Shown here in pieces: positions 26,319-35,512 of a stretch of 64,000 nucleotides of DNA. The notes under the pieces are model-generated. The model made no database searches, had not been told where the DNA came from, and saw nothing but the letters and a program-made list of their open reading frames with translations. Both the position numbers and the translations under genes were made by a program. The stretch's first letter is position 1, and the number at the start of each line of letters is the position of its first letter. Origin of the DNA: Colivicinus sp963607765 (GTDB taxonomy: Bacteria > Bacillota_I > Bacilli_A > Erysipelotrichales > Erysipelotrichaceae); NCBI GenBank assembly GCA_963607765.1, contig CAVDDT010000023.1:5733-69732 (forward strand), read 5' to 3'.

Positions 26319-26365
26319 ACGTGAAAGTGGGGGGAAATATTGACGTGAAAGTGGGGGAAAATATT
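26319..26365. repeat. two direct repeats, 24-bp period
   Basis: A 23-bp unit beginning ACGTGAAAGTGGGGG occurs at 26319-26341 and 26343-26365, differing at one base. Multiple repeats of this sort occur at the ends of IS21-type elements, so this may be a leftover insertion-sequence end. No transposase is present. Confidence 0.7.
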
Positions 26366-26386
26366 AAAAAACTCCTTTCATATTTG

Positions 26387-26622
26387 CAAAGGAGGAAGGC
26401 CGTTATCTAATTTAAGCACAAAAGAAAATGCACTTATTGAAATAAAACTTGGTGTAGAGAAATTAATAAGTGAAGGAATTAAGAATCTTCACAGTTTAAA
26501 AAAGAAATTAGAAAATGATAATAAGCATCTTCCTTCCTTTATGGCAATAATAACCGCAACTGGCCCAGCTTATACAAAAGATGGAGTACACATTATACCT
26601 ATAAATCATTTAGGTATATAAA
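26387..26622 (+). pseudogene. C-terminal remnant of a DUF4143 AAA ATPase
   Basis: The plus strand reads ENALIEIKLG, then LISEGIKNLHSLKKKLEN, then PSFMAIITATGPAYTKDGV and HIIPINHLGI before a stop. This is the typical end of DUF4143 ATPases. There is no ATPase domain, HTH or proper start upstream; instead the 24-bp repeats and the pepF terminator precede it. It is best read as a gene truncated by insertion or deletion. Confidence 0.75.
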
Positions 26623-26631
26623 AACATCCAA

Positions 26632-27648
26632 TTAGGATGCTTTAGTATGTAATATTTCTCTAATGACTTGCCTACTATACATATAATCTTTAAGATTATC
26701 TACGTCATTTACTTCTATATCTAATTTATTAAAATAATGCCTTACTTTATTAAATAAAGGAAGGTACTCCTTATATACTTTATTATGCCTTTTATAAACA
26801 TTTTCGTCATAATACAAGTAAATTAATGTTTTGATTATAGATAAACAAGAATTTTCTATCCAAAAATCACATTTTTCTATGTCAGGAAGATATTGTTCAA
26901 GAAGTTTTTCTATTAATGCCCTGCCATCATCACTAGACTTATAAATATCCACATAGATATAATCAAAATCTTTTAAATAGTCTTGATTAAAATAATTAAA
27001 GGCATCACCATTAATAATTCTAATTTTATTTGAATTAGGAAATTGATCCTTAATCTTATTAAAAATATTAATTACTTCTTTTTCTTTTTCTATTACTGTG
27101 ATACTTTCAACATTCTTATTTAATAGACACATATAAACAAAATACCCTATTCCTAGCCCAAAAGTAACTACATTTCCATGTGCTTTTTTCGCATATGGAT
27201 CATTGGTAATAAACTCACTTGGAACAGACATCATCCATTCTTCATTGTCTTGGTATAAGAATATAGCCTTAATATCTTCATCAAGAGCTCTTAATTTCAT
27301 GTAGTCTTTAAGTTCTCTATCTTTATCATCAATTATCGCATCACTATTAAAAAGATATCCTTTTTCTATAGTAACTAGCTCATATGAAAAATGGTCATCA
27401 ATAATTGAATCTAATTTAATATTCTTAACATAGGGATTTTCTTTATATTCACTAGCTTTGATAAATAAAGGATTATTAATATCCATTTCATATTCCTGTT
27501 GGCCAGCCTTCATTAATTCTTTTTTAGCTTCTAGTTCATCATTAACATCGACATAGCCATCAAGATAATCGTTTTGGTAATTACTATCTAAATTCTTTTT
27601 AACTCTATTTAAATAATCTTTTATTTCTTTAGTAGGAGTTATAATCAT
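26632..27648 (-). CDS. spermidine-synthase-like / class I SAM-fold protein
   Basis: The 338-residue protein has a Rossmann core beginning near residue 160: VVTFGLGIGYFVYMCLL (motif I), ITVIEKEKEVINIF (acidic end of strand 2), IINGDAFNYF, and FDYIYVDIYKS. This order matches spermidine synthase-like or class I methyltransferase folds. The first 150 residues are not recognised. No polyamine genes are nearby, so the substrate is unknown. It overlaps the YhcH gene by 4 bp (ATGA), so the two are co-transcribed. Confidence 0.75.
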   Translation of the reverse strand: MIITPTKEIKDYLNRVKKNLDSNYQNDYLDGYVDVNDELEAKKELMKAGQQEYEMDINNPLFIKASEYKENPYVKNIKLDSIIDDHFSYELVTIEKGYLFNSDAIIDDKDRELKDYMKLRALDEDIKAIFLYQDNEEWMMSVPSEFITNDPYAKKAHGNVVTFGLGIGYFVYMCLLNKNVESITVIEKEKEVINIFNKIKDQFPNSNKIRIINGDAFNYFNQDYLKDFDYIYVDIYKSSDDGRALIEKLLEQYLPDIEKCDFWIENSCLSIIKTLIYLYYDENVYKRHNKVYKEYLPLFNKVRHYFNKLDIEVNDVDNLKDYMYSRQVIREILHTKAS

Positions 27649-28061
27649 TGAACTTTTAACTTACCAATAACCTTTAGAGTAACGCTACTTTCACCTACTT
27701 TAATTCCAGGCATATGGCCATCATGTGGATAGAATGTAATGAAATCACCTGAACTTAATGTAGCAACACTGTAGTCAGTATTAGGCTTTTCATAATACAT
27801 GATATCTTTATCGCCATTGTATTCAGTGTTAGCAGTAAGATGACAAACATCCAATAAACCAAATGATTCATGTCCATCTACAATATATTGAATATCAATG
27901 TATTTCTTATGAGATTCAAACTTACAATCTTTCAAATCTTTAGTGGCACTAGCTTTTACTAGATAATAGAAATCATCATCAACAACAAATGTTTTACCTG
28001 CATCTTCTTTGGTTACAGTAATGTTTTTTAAATAATTAAGTGCTTCTTCAATAGTTTTCAT
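27645..28061 (-). CDS. YhcH/YjgK/YiaL family protein (DUF386)
   Basis: A 138-residue cupin-like protein. The family marks are ESHKKYIDIQYIVDGHE, the central MYYEKPNTDY and FYPHDGHMPGI, where the His residues probably hold a metal. Members are often linked with sialic acid or ManNAc catabolism, but no nan genes are in the window. AAGAGGT lies about 10 nt before the ATG. Confidence 0.88.
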   Translation of the reverse strand: MKTIEEALNYLKNITVTKEDAGKTFVVDDDFYYLVKASATKDLKDCKFESHKKYIDIQYIVDGHESFGLLDVCHLTANTEYNGDKDIMYYEKPNTDYSVATLSSGDFITFYPHDGHMPGIKVGESSVTLKVIGKLKVQ

Positions 28062-28169
28062 TTTTTAAATACCTCTTATTTAATTATATATGCATTACAT
28101 TAAATAGTTTTTTACATTTTTACGGTAATATAACTTGAATGTGCCTTTTGCTTTATTAAATTGTTAATA

Positions 28170-28195
28170 TTTAAAAAGATGACTATTGTCATCTT
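28170..28195 (-). terminator. terminator of the dTDP-rhamnose operon
   Basis: AAGATGAC and GTCATCTT (28195-28188 and 28183-28176, loop of 4) are followed by TTT on the minus strand, directly after the rfbD stop. Confidence 0.8.
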
Positions 28196-29110
28196 CTATA
28201 AATCAGCTTCCTTTAGATATCTTTTTATTGCATCCTTATAATCAGGAAGAGGAGTGAATCCGTTTTTAATCAATTTAGATTTATCTAGTCTAGAATTAAA
28301 TGGTCTTTTAGCTTTACTTAAACCATATTCTTCACTAGAAACAGGAATAACTTTAGTAGTTAAACCATATTGCTTATATATTTCCTTGGTAAAGTCATAC
28401 CAGCTGATATATCCGCCTTCATTAGTAGCGTGATAGAAACCATATTTATCTGTTTCAATCATGTCTACTAGAAGTCTTGCTAAGTCAAAAGTATAAGTAG
28501 GAGTGCCAATTTGATCATTAACCACCCTAACCTCATCATGACTCTTACCAACGTTTACCATTGTCTTGATAAAGTTTTTGCCATTAAGGCCAAATACCCA
28601 AGCAATTCTTACAATAAAATACTTATCTAAAATACTAGTAATGGCCTGTTCGCCCAATAGTTTTGTCTCGCCATAATAATTTAAAGGTGAATAATTTTTA
28701 TCATCAGGCTGCCAAGGCTTCTCACCTTGTCCATCAAAAACATAGTCAGTAGAAAGATAAAGCATCTTTGCGTCAATTTCTTTAGCAATTTCAGCGATAT
28801 ACTTGGTACCTAATACATTAATTCGATAAACCTTATCCTTGTTGGTATCTTCCTCAGCTAAATCAACAGCCGTCCAAGCAGCGCAATGAATAATGCAATC
28901 AGGATGGAATTTAAAAATAACTTCACTAACTTTATCTTTATTTGTAATGTCCATTCCTATATAAGTAGCTGTAGTAACTGGACTATTATCCATTACTCCA
29001 CTATATACATCGCTTATATCACTGCCAATAGCTTCATGCCCTCTTTTAGAAAGCTCATTTACTACATCATGACCAAGTTGACCATTTACACCAGTCACAA
29101 ATACCTTCAT
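28196..29110 (-). CDS. rfbD: dTDP-4-dehydrorhamnose reductase
   Basis: The last enzyme of dTDP-L-rhamnose synthesis, an NAD(P)H-dependent SDR of 304 residues. GVNGQLGHDV is the nucleotide-binding motif, STDYVFDG is conserved, and the catalytic YxxxK is in YYGETKLLGE. It overlaps rfbB at one base (TAATG). All four rhamnose genes are present in the order A-C-B-D, so rhamnose is probably placed on a surface polysaccharide or glycolipid; no glycosyltransferase is next to the cluster. Confidence 0.95.
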   Translation of the reverse strand: MKVFVTGVNGQLGHDVVNELSKRGHEAIGSDISDVYSGVMDNSPVTTATYIGMDITNKDKVSEVIFKFHPDCIIHCAAWTAVDLAEEDTNKDKVYRINVLGTKYIAEIAKEIDAKMLYLSTDYVFDGQGEKPWQPDDKNYSPLNYYGETKLLGEQAITSILDKYFIVRIAWVFGLNGKNFIKTMVNVGKSHDEVRVVNDQIGTPTYTFDLARLLVDMIETDKYGFYHATNEGGYISWYDFTKEIYKQYGLTTKVIPVSSEEYGLSKAKRPFNSRLDKSKLIKNGFTPLPDYKDAIKRYLKEADL

Positions 29111-30180
29111 TATCTACCCTCGTACATCTTTTGATAGTATTCTTGATAGCTACCACTAGTGATATTATTCATCCAGTCTTCATGATTTAAATACCAATTA
29201 ATAGTAAGGATGATTCCTTCTTCAAAAGGAGTTTCAGGATACCAACCTAAATCATTTTTAATCTTAGTTGGATCAATACCATATCTTCTATCATGACCAA
29301 GTCTATCAGTAACATGCTTAATTAAAGATTCATTGATATCAGGATCATTTAAAGTCTTACTTAATTCATTAATGATAGTCTTAACAATGAAAATATTAGT
29401 TCTCTCATTATGACCACCAATATTATAAACTTCACCTATTTTGCCATTATTAGCTACCATATCAATAGCCTTACAATGATCTTTTACATATAGCCAGTCT
29501 CTAATTTGAAGACCATCACCATATACAGGAAGACTCTCGTGATGTTTAACATTATTAATCATTAGTGGAATTAATTTTTCAGGAAATTGGTATGGACCAT
29601 AGTTATTAGAACATCTAGTAATATTAATAGGCATGCCATATGTATCATGGAAAGCTCTTACAAATAAATCAGCACTAGCTTTACTAGAAGAATAAGGTGA
29701 ATGAGGATTAATAGGCGTTGTTTCTAAGAAATAACCATCTTTGCCTAAAGCACCATATACTTCATCAGTAGAAACTTGCACATACTTCTTATTTTCTTTC
29801 CAAGATTTGCTAGATGCATCATACCAAGCTTCTTTTGCACATTGAAGAAGATTAACTGTGCCTTGAACATTCGTCTTAACAAAGATTTCGGGATTAGCGA
29901 TGCTTCTATCAACATGACTCTCTGCCGCAAAATTAATCACATAATCAAAGTCATATTGCTTAAACAAAGAAGAAATAAGTTCTTTATCACAAATATCGCC
30001 CTTTACAAAGACGTGTCTTTTATCATCTTTAATATCTTTAAGATTCTCAAGATTGCCAGCATAAGTTAGCGCATCAACATTAACCAGTAAGATATCATCT
30101 TGACCATATTTTTCTAACATGTAGTAAACAAAGTTAGAACCAATAAAACCAGCACAACCAGTAATTAAATACTTCTTCAT
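29110..30180 (-). CDS. rfbB: dTDP-glucose 4,6-dehydratase
   Basis: The second enzyme of the pathway, an extended SDR of 356 residues. GCAGFIGSNFV binds NAD, STDEVYG carries the catalytic Thr-Asp-Glu, and YSSSKASADLFV holds the Tyr and Lys. SESHVDRS is conserved as AAESHVDRSI. The start directly follows the rfbC stop. Confidence 0.97.
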   Translation of the reverse strand: MKKYLITGCAGFIGSNFVYYMLEKYGQDDILLVNVDALTYAGNLENLKDIKDDKRHVFVKGDICDKELISSLFKQYDFDYVINFAAESHVDRSIANPEIFVKTNVQGTVNLLQCAKEAWYDASSKSWKENKKYVQVSTDEVYGALGKDGYFLETTPINPHSPYSSSKASADLFVRAFHDTYGMPINITRCSNNYGPYQFPEKLIPLMINNVKHHESLPVYGDGLQIRDWLYVKDHCKAIDMVANNGKIGEVYNIGGHNERTNIFIVKTIINELSKTLNDPDINESLIKHVTDRLGHDRRYGIDPTKIKNDLGWYPETPFEEGIILTINWYLNHEDWMNNITSGSYQEYYQKMYEGR

Positions 30181-30755
30181 TAATCATTCTCCTTGTATAT
30201 GAAGTTAGCGTTGCATTCCTCTAAAGTAGGAGCATTTTTATCCTTATCAGAAAGAATAGGTGTAATACCATTCAATAAATTACCCCAATCAACATTAATT
30301 GTAGGATCATCATATTTAATGCCACCTTCGCTTTCCTTATTATATAAGTTATCGCACTTATATTGAAATTCAACATCATCTGTAACGGTAAGAAAACCAT
30401 GAGCCATGCCATGTGGCAAATAAAACATTTTCTTGTTTTCTGCTGACAATTCTTGGCTAACCCACTTACCATATGTAGGAGATCCTTTTCTAATATCCAC
30501 AGCCACATCGATAACTGTTCCTTTTGTACATCTTACTAACTTGCTTTGACAATAAGGCTCTCTTTGATAGTGTAGTCCTCTTAATGTACCTTTATTAGCA
30601 CTATAAGACATATTGTCTTGAACAAACTTATCGGTTATACCAAGCTCCTTAAATTTTTCTTCGTTGTATGTTTCCATAAACCAGCCTCTATTGTCTCCAA
30701 AAACATCTGGTTCAATGACATAAACACCATTAATTATTGTTTCAATCTTTTTCAT
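30180..30755 (-). CDS. rfbC: dTDP-4-dehydrorhamnose 3,5-epimerase
   Basis: A cupin epimerase of 191 residues. FGDNRGWFMETY, QDNMSYS, GTLRGLHYQ and YLPHGMAHGFLT are its signature segments; the His in GLHYQ is the catalytic base. It is positioned 2 bp after rfbA in the operon. Confidence 0.96.
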   Translation of the reverse strand: MKKIETIINGVYVIEPDVFGDNRGWFMETYNEEKFKELGITDKFVQDNMSYSANKGTLRGLHYQREPYCQSKLVRCTKGTVIDVAVDIRKGSPTYGKWVSQELSAENKKMFYLPHGMAHGFLTVTDDVEFQYKCDNLYNKESEGGIKYDDPTINVDWGNLLNGITPILSDKDKNAPTLEECNANFIYKEND

Positions 30756-30757
30756 TA

Positions 30758-31648
30758 TTATTGTTCCATGTACTTTCCATCAACAACATCCTTAAGATAT
30801 TGACCATATTGATTCTTTTTCATTACCTCATATACCTTTAAGACATCATCTTTACTAATCCAATTATTTAAATAAGCAATCTCTTCAAGACAAGCGATCT
30901 TACGATGCTGATGTGTTTCCATAGTCTTAACAAAAATAGTCGCATCAACCAAAGATTCATGAGTACCAGTATCAAGCCAAGTAAAGCCTCTTCCAAGAAG
31001 CTCAACATTTAAATTATTATCTTCAAGATAAAGTCTATTAATATCTGTAATCTCCAGTTCACCTCTTTTTGAAGGCTTTAGATTTTTGGCATACTCTACT
31101 ACCTTGTTGTCATAGAAATATAAACCAGTAACACAGTAATTAGACTTTGGATGCTCAGGCTTTTCCTCAATTGAAACAGCCTTTCCTTCTTTATTAAACT
31201 CAACAATACCAAATCTTTCAGGATCATCAACATAATAACCAAATACAGTAGCACCTTTTCCAGATTCTGCATTATTAACTGCTTGCTTAAGTCTTTTCTT
31301 AAGACCATGTCCATAGAAAATATTATCGCCAAGTATCATACAAACGCTATCTTGGCCAATAAAATCAGCACCAATTATAAATGCTTGTGCTAAGCCATCA
31401 GGACTTTCTTGAACTTTATAAGATAAGTTAACACCAAATTGCTTTCCATCGCCAAGTAGTTCCCTAAATCTAGGCGTATCACTTGGAGTAGAAATAATTA
31501 AAATATCTCTAATACCTGCATTCATCAACACAGACATTGGATAATAAATCATTGGCTTATCATAAATAGGAAGCAATTGCTTACTTGTAACCATGGTTAA
31601 TGGATAAAGTCTAGTGCCACTTCCTCCTGCTAGAATAATACCTTTCAT
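30758..31648 (-). CDS. rfbA: glucose-1-phosphate thymidylyltransferase
   Basis: The first enzyme of dTDP-rhamnose synthesis, 296 residues. LAGGSGTRLYPLT is the nucleotide-binding signature, followed by YDKPMIYYPMSVLM and ILGDNIFYG. GAGGT precedes the ATG. It heads the four-gene operon, and the promoter interval contains a palindrome that may be an operator. Confidence 0.97.
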   Translation of the reverse strand: MKGIILAGGSGTRLYPLTMVTSKQLLPIYDKPMIYYPMSVLMNAGIRDILIISTPSDTPRFRELLGDGKQFGVNLSYKVQESPDGLAQAFIIGADFIGQDSVCMILGDNIFYGHGLKKRLKQAVNNAESGKGATVFGYYVDDPERFGIVEFNKEGKAVSIEEKPEHPKSNYCVTGLYFYDNKVVEYAKNLKPSKRGELEITDINRLYLEDNNLNVELLGRGFTWLDTGTHESLVDATIFVKTMETHQHRKIACLEEIAYLNNWISKDDVLKVYEVMKKNQYGQYLKDVVDGKYMEQ

Positions 31649-31669
31649 AGTTAGTACCTCACTAACTAC

Positions 31670-31700
31670 AATATAAAGTGTGCCCTAAGGGCACAGTCAA
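31670..31700 (-). promoter_or_regulatory. rfbA promoter with central palindrome
   Basis: TTGACT (31700-31695) and TATATT (31675-31670) flank a 17-bp inverted repeat, TGTGCCCT-A-AGGGCACA (31679-31695). The spacing is long (18-19 bp). The palindrome could be a repressor operator, or the terminator of the upstream MerR-methyltransferase gene, though the T run after it is weak. Confidence 0.5.
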
Positions 31701-31703
31701 GCA

Positions 31704-32882
31704 TTATTTTTCACTAATAAAAATACCTGCATCCTTTGTAATATTAAAATTATCCTTGCACTTTAATGCCACAAAGTTTTTAAATTCCTTAAACTTATCA
31801 ACAATATACCTATTTTGATTTCCATGACAAGAAAGAATGTATTTTATAAGTAAGTTATAATCAGTAACGATTAATTCATCTTCATAAGAAATAAAAGAAA
31901 CATTGTTAAAATATTTAGAAAGAATACCGCTTCCATTTTCTTTGCCAAATCTCTCATAAAGCTTATCTTTAGAAAGTTCTATTCTTTCATCAAACTCCTT
32001 AACAAGCATATTAACCTCCTTCATGTGATTAGAAGAATAGGTACTTGCTTCAAAGATTCCATCTTTCTTTAAAACTCTATTTATTTCCTTTAAAGAAGCA
32101 TCGATATCATCAATATAAAATAAAACATGATTGGCAATAACCAAATCAAAACAATTATCTTGTTTATTAATACTTGAAGCATTAATCACTTCTAAAGAAA
32201 ATCTCTTATCTTTTTTAATTTTTTCATCAATATCTTTAAGCATACCTGCTGATATATCTGATAGTGTTATATGAACGTTTTTAGGAAGCTTATCATAATT
32301 TTCATTCCAAAGAGAACCATCTCCACACCCTAGTTCTAAAATATTCATATTATCTTTGATATTTAAATTCTTGTAGATCCAAGAAAACCAAGTCTCTTTA
32401 TTGCTTGAAAAAGCCTTATGAAGATTAATACGTGCCTCGATATTTGAAGCATCCTCGTATTGTTTCTTAATAGCCTCTTCCATTTCCTTAACATTAACAA
32501 GTTCAATCATCCTATCCCATTCGATATCTTTACCTTCTTTAATTAAGTTAGAGGCAGTATCTAGAGCATCCTTAATATTATGAAGCTGTTCAATTCTTTC
32601 ACTCACAAAATACCTTTGCATATTAAGCGAGTTAGAAATGAACGATTTATCATTACTATAAAAAGACATTTGTTTAATATCATCTAATGAAAAACCAAGA
32701 TACTTTAAGAAAATAATTTGTTGAAGATGGCCTAAATCTTCATCCGTATAAAAATGTTGTTTTTTTTCATCAACTAATGAAGCATTTAAAATATTATGTT
32801 CATTATAATAACGTAAAGTTTTCTTGGTTATGTGCCCTTTTTTAACAAACTCGCTAGTGGAATAATATCCTTGTTTCTTCAT
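31704..32882 (-). CDS. MerR-type HTH fused to a SAM-dependent methyltransferase
   Basis: The 392-residue protein begins with a MerR winged helix (YYSTSEFVKKGHITKKTLRYYNEHNIL, residues 6-32, then FYTDEDLGHLQQI) and a dimerisation helix to about residue 130. The second half is a class I methyltransferase: motif I ILELGCGDGS (181-190), DISAGML, then FDLVIANHVLFYIDD. It may sense or modify a small molecule such as a drug; no target is evident. It overlaps the RNase R stop by 4 bp (ATGA), so it is translated from the rnr transcript. Confidence 0.85.
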   Translation of the reverse strand: MKKQGYYSTSEFVKKGHITKKTLRYYNEHNILNASLVDEKKQHFYTDEDLGHLQQIIFLKYLGFSLDDIKQMSFYSNDKSFISNSLNMQRYFVSERIEQLHNIKDALDTASNLIKEGKDIEWDRMIELVNVKEMEEAIKKQYEDASNIEARINLHKAFSSNKETWFSWIYKNLNIKDNMNILELGCGDGSLWNENYDKLPKNVHITLSDISAGMLKDIDEKIKKDKRFSLEVINASSINKQDNCFDLVIANHVLFYIDDIDASLKEINRVLKKDGIFEASTYSSNHMKEVNMLVKEFDERIELSKDKLYERFGKENGSGILSKYFNNVSFISYEDELIVTDYNLLIKYILSCHGNQNRYIVDKFKEFKNFVALKCKDNFNITKDAGIFISEK

Positions 32883-34882
32883 CTTAGTACCATAAAATCA
32901 ATATTGCGCATATTTAAATCAACATTAGTTAATTTAACTTTAATATTTTGACCAATGCGATATGTTGTTTTTCCATTAGTAAGAGTATTATCTACAAATT
33001 CAAAATAATCATTTAAATTTTTCACATGAACTAAACCTTCAACAGTATTATCAAGTTTTACAAAGAAGCCAAACGAAGTGACAGTAGAAATTACACCAGT
33101 GAATACTTCACCTACCTTGTCTTTCATAAATTCGCATTTCTTAAGATCAACAATACTTCTTTCAATCTTAGTAGCACATTTTTCTCTTTCGTTAGCCTTG
33201 TTGGCAATACTCTCGTTTTTAATCCTTACAGAATCAGTATCTTCAGAATAATTAAAGACAAACTTCTTTAAACATCTATGCACAATTAAGTCAGGATATC
33301 TTCTAATTGGCGAAGTAAAATGACAATAATGTTCTATTCCTAGCCCATAATGACCATTACAATTAGCACTATATAATGCCTTGGACATACTTCTTAATAA
33401 CATATCACTGATAAGTGCATATTCGTTTGTGCCTTCAAAGGATGAAAGGCATTTTTGTAAGACACTTGATTCAATTTGAAATTTATTGCCCTTGAATGTA
33501 TACCCAAGAGTTTTCATAGTGTCAACAAATTCACTTATTTTATCCACTTTTGGATAATCGTGATTTCTATAAATAGTAGGAAGATTTAAATAAAACATAT
33601 GGCTTGCGACAGTTTGGTTAGCTAGTATCATAAAATCTTCTATCATAAGCTCAGCTTTTCCTTGAGTTCTGGGCTTGATATCAATTACTTTGCCATTTTC
33701 TTCAATGATAATAGGCTCACTTGATTCAAATTCAATGCCGCCTTTAGCTTTTCTGGCTTTATCGCATATTCTAGATAAGTTATATGCACTATATAACATT
33801 CCTTTAACATCGCTATATTCTTGAATTAAATCTTTATCATGTTCAAAAATTTTATTAACTTTATTATAAGTAAGACGATGCTTGCTTTTTATAACACTAG
33901 GATAGATATCATATTCATCAACATTGCCGTTATAGTCAACATGCATTTGACAAGTTAGAGTATATCTTTCTTTGTTTTCCATAAGGGAACACAGATTGTC
34001 TGATAATTTAAATGGCAACATCGGAATAACTTTACCTGGGTAATATATTGAAGTTCCTCTAGCATAAGCCTCTTTATCTAATGGGGAATCTTCCGTTACA
34101 TAATTAGTCACATCAGCAATAGATACATATAATGTATAACCATTATCATCTTCTAAAACACATATCGCATCATCAAAGTCTTTCGCATCATCACCATCGA
34201 TTGTCACAAACGGAAGCTCTCTTAAGTCTTTTCGATTATCTAAAGATATTGTTTCATCAATTTCTTCACATTGTTTTAATATTTTATTACTAAAAGGCTT
34301 TGGTGCATCATTTTCAAGCAAGATTGTATCGATTAGGGTACTTTCTTCATCTGCTTTTCCTATGACTTTATCTATCTTTAATTCTTTCTTTTGATAGTTA
34401 GAAACATAAGCTCTAACTTTATAATTTGGTTTAAGTTCTTTCTTAAAATCCTTTTGATTAACTATTTTAAAGTCCTTTAATCTAATGTCATCAGAAAAGA
34501 AATATAATTTATTTCTTCTAAAAACCATTGTTCCTAAAACATAAATAATCTTTCTTTCTAAAATTTTAATTAAAGTAAGTGAATACTTATTTTCTTTATA
34601 TAAAACTCTATCTCCTGAGAAAAGAAGTGTATTATCGTCATATTTTAGTTCTTTATCATCGATATAAGCTCTTCCTTTATATATATCGACAACCCCTTCA
34701 TTAAAATATTCTTTTAAATATATTTGATTTTTATGTTCAAATAGTTTTCCTTCTTCTATTAATTTATTTACAGTTTTGTTTAATAATACAAAATCACTAC
34801 TAGAATCTAGTTTTAATTCTTTTGATAATTCTTCAATGGTAGAAGGCTTTTCTTTTAAAGCATTAATAATTTTTTCTTGCAT
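32879..34882 (-). CDS. rnr: ribonuclease R
   Basis: A 3'-5' exoribonuclease of the RNB family, 667 residues, acting in mRNA and structured RNA decay. An N-terminal winged helix is followed by cold-shock parts, the RNB core with DGDDAKDFDDA (catalytic acidic residues) and PMLPFKLSDNLCSL, and the C-terminal S1 domain (VGEVFTGVISTVTSFGFFV). TATAAT ends 6 nt before the ATG with no Shine-Dalgarno, predicting a leaderless mRNA. smpB is not next to it, unlike in many Bacillota. Confidence 0.95.
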   Translation of the reverse strand: MQEKIINALKEKPSTIEELSKELKLDSSSDFVLLNKTVNKLIEEGKLFEHKNQIYLKEYFNEGVVDIYKGRAYIDDKELKYDDNTLLFSGDRVLYKENKYSLTLIKILERKIIYVLGTMVFRRNKLYFFSDDIRLKDFKIVNQKDFKKELKPNYKVRAYVSNYQKKELKIDKVIGKADEESTLIDTILLENDAPKPFSNKILKQCEEIDETISLDNRKDLRELPFVTIDGDDAKDFDDAICVLEDDNGYTLYVSIADVTNYVTEDSPLDKEAYARGTSIYYPGKVIPMLPFKLSDNLCSLMENKERYTLTCQMHVDYNGNVDEYDIYPSVIKSKHRLTYNKVNKIFEHDKDLIQEYSDVKGMLYSAYNLSRICDKARKAKGGIEFESSEPIIIEENGKVIDIKPRTQGKAELMIEDFMILANQTVASHMFYLNLPTIYRNHDYPKVDKISEFVDTMKTLGYTFKGNKFQIESSVLQKCLSSFEGTNEYALISDMLLRSMSKALYSANCNGHYGLGIEHYCHFTSPIRRYPDLIVHRCLKKFVFNYSEDTDSVRIKNESIANKANEREKCATKIERSIVDLKKCEFMKDKVGEVFTGVISTVTSFGFFVKLDNTVEGLVHVKNLNDYFEFVDNTLTNGKTTYRIGQNIKVKLTNVDLNMRNIDFMVLR

Positions 34883-34896
34883 AGAATAATTATATC

Positions 34897-35193
34897 TTAT
34901 AGATAGTTCTTAAGTTTTTCGTTATCATTTAAAACGTCTTCAAGAATTCTATTCATTATTGAAGTGTATCCTTTTCCAAGAGACTTGGCTTTTGACAAAG
35001 TTGAATTTGAAAGTCTAATGGAAATGTTTGTAGTTTTACGATTGTAATCATTTACTCGATGAAAAGACCTTAATTGTTCTTCTGTTAATTTAGGACAGTC
35101 TTCATCATATACGATTGGCCTTTTTACAGCTTCTTCAAGTTCATTTAATTGTTCCTTAGTTAAAGGTTTTGAAACGTCTATTTCTTTTCTCAC
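34897..35193 (-). CDS. brnA: BrnA-type antitoxin
   Basis: The C-terminal half has the BrnA pattern: NISIRLSNSTLSKAKSLGKGYTS and MNRILEDVL, a ribbon-helix-helix type DNA-binding fold that represses its own promoter. The start is not certain. A GTG at 35193 fits the charged N-terminus (VRKEIDVSKP) and gives about 98 residues, overlapping brnT by 38 bp. An in-frame ATG at 35265 would translate brnT coding sequence in another frame and seems less likely. Confidence 0.8.
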   Translation of the reverse strand: MRKEIDVSKPLTKEQLNELEEAVKRPIVYDEDCPKLTEEQLRSFHRVNDYNRKTTNISIRLSNSTLSKAKSLGKGYTSIMNRILEDVLNDNEKLKNYL

Positions 35194-35449
35194 AATTATA
35201 ATATTCTTTCCTTTCTTCCTTACTTGCAACTCTGGCAGAAATATTTCTATATATGTAGGAAACATATAAAATTAACAAATAATTTTGTGCCATACCTATT
35301 GTGATATATCTATCTTCCAATAAGCTATGATTATTGTCATATATTTCTATACGATTATAATCATCAAACACTTTTGATGCGCTTTCAAAAGAAATGCTAT
35401 GTTTCTTTTTGTTTAAGATATTCTTATTTTCATCCCATTCAAACTTCAT
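35156..35449 (-). CDS. brnT: BrnT-type ribonuclease toxin
   Basis: A 97-residue RelE-like toxin of the BrnT family. FEWDENKNILNKKKHSISFESA at the N-terminus (residues 3-24), the central RYITIGMA and RNISARVASKEERKEYY at the C-terminus are the family marks. It precedes the antitoxin gene, the usual BrnT-BrnA order. TATAAT is about 17 nt upstream of the ATG, followed by AAAG as a weak ribosome site. Confidence 0.88.
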   Translation of the reverse strand: MKFEWDENKNILNKKKHSISFESASKVFDDYNRIEIYDNNHSLLEDRYITIGMAQNYLLILYVSYIYRNISARVASKEERKEYYNCEKRNRRFKTFN

Positions 35450-35476
35450 AGAATATCTTTAATTTAATTATACTAT

Positions 35477-35512
35477 TTGTATTACAAATTGTATTACATT
35501 TTGTATTATTCA
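35477..35512. promoter_or_regulatory. three 12-bp direct repeats at the brnT promoter
   Basis: TTGTATTACAAA, TTGTATTACATT and TTGTATTATTCA are arranged end to end. They lie immediately upstream of the brnTA -10, as expected for an autoregulatory BrnA operator. Confidence 0.65.
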
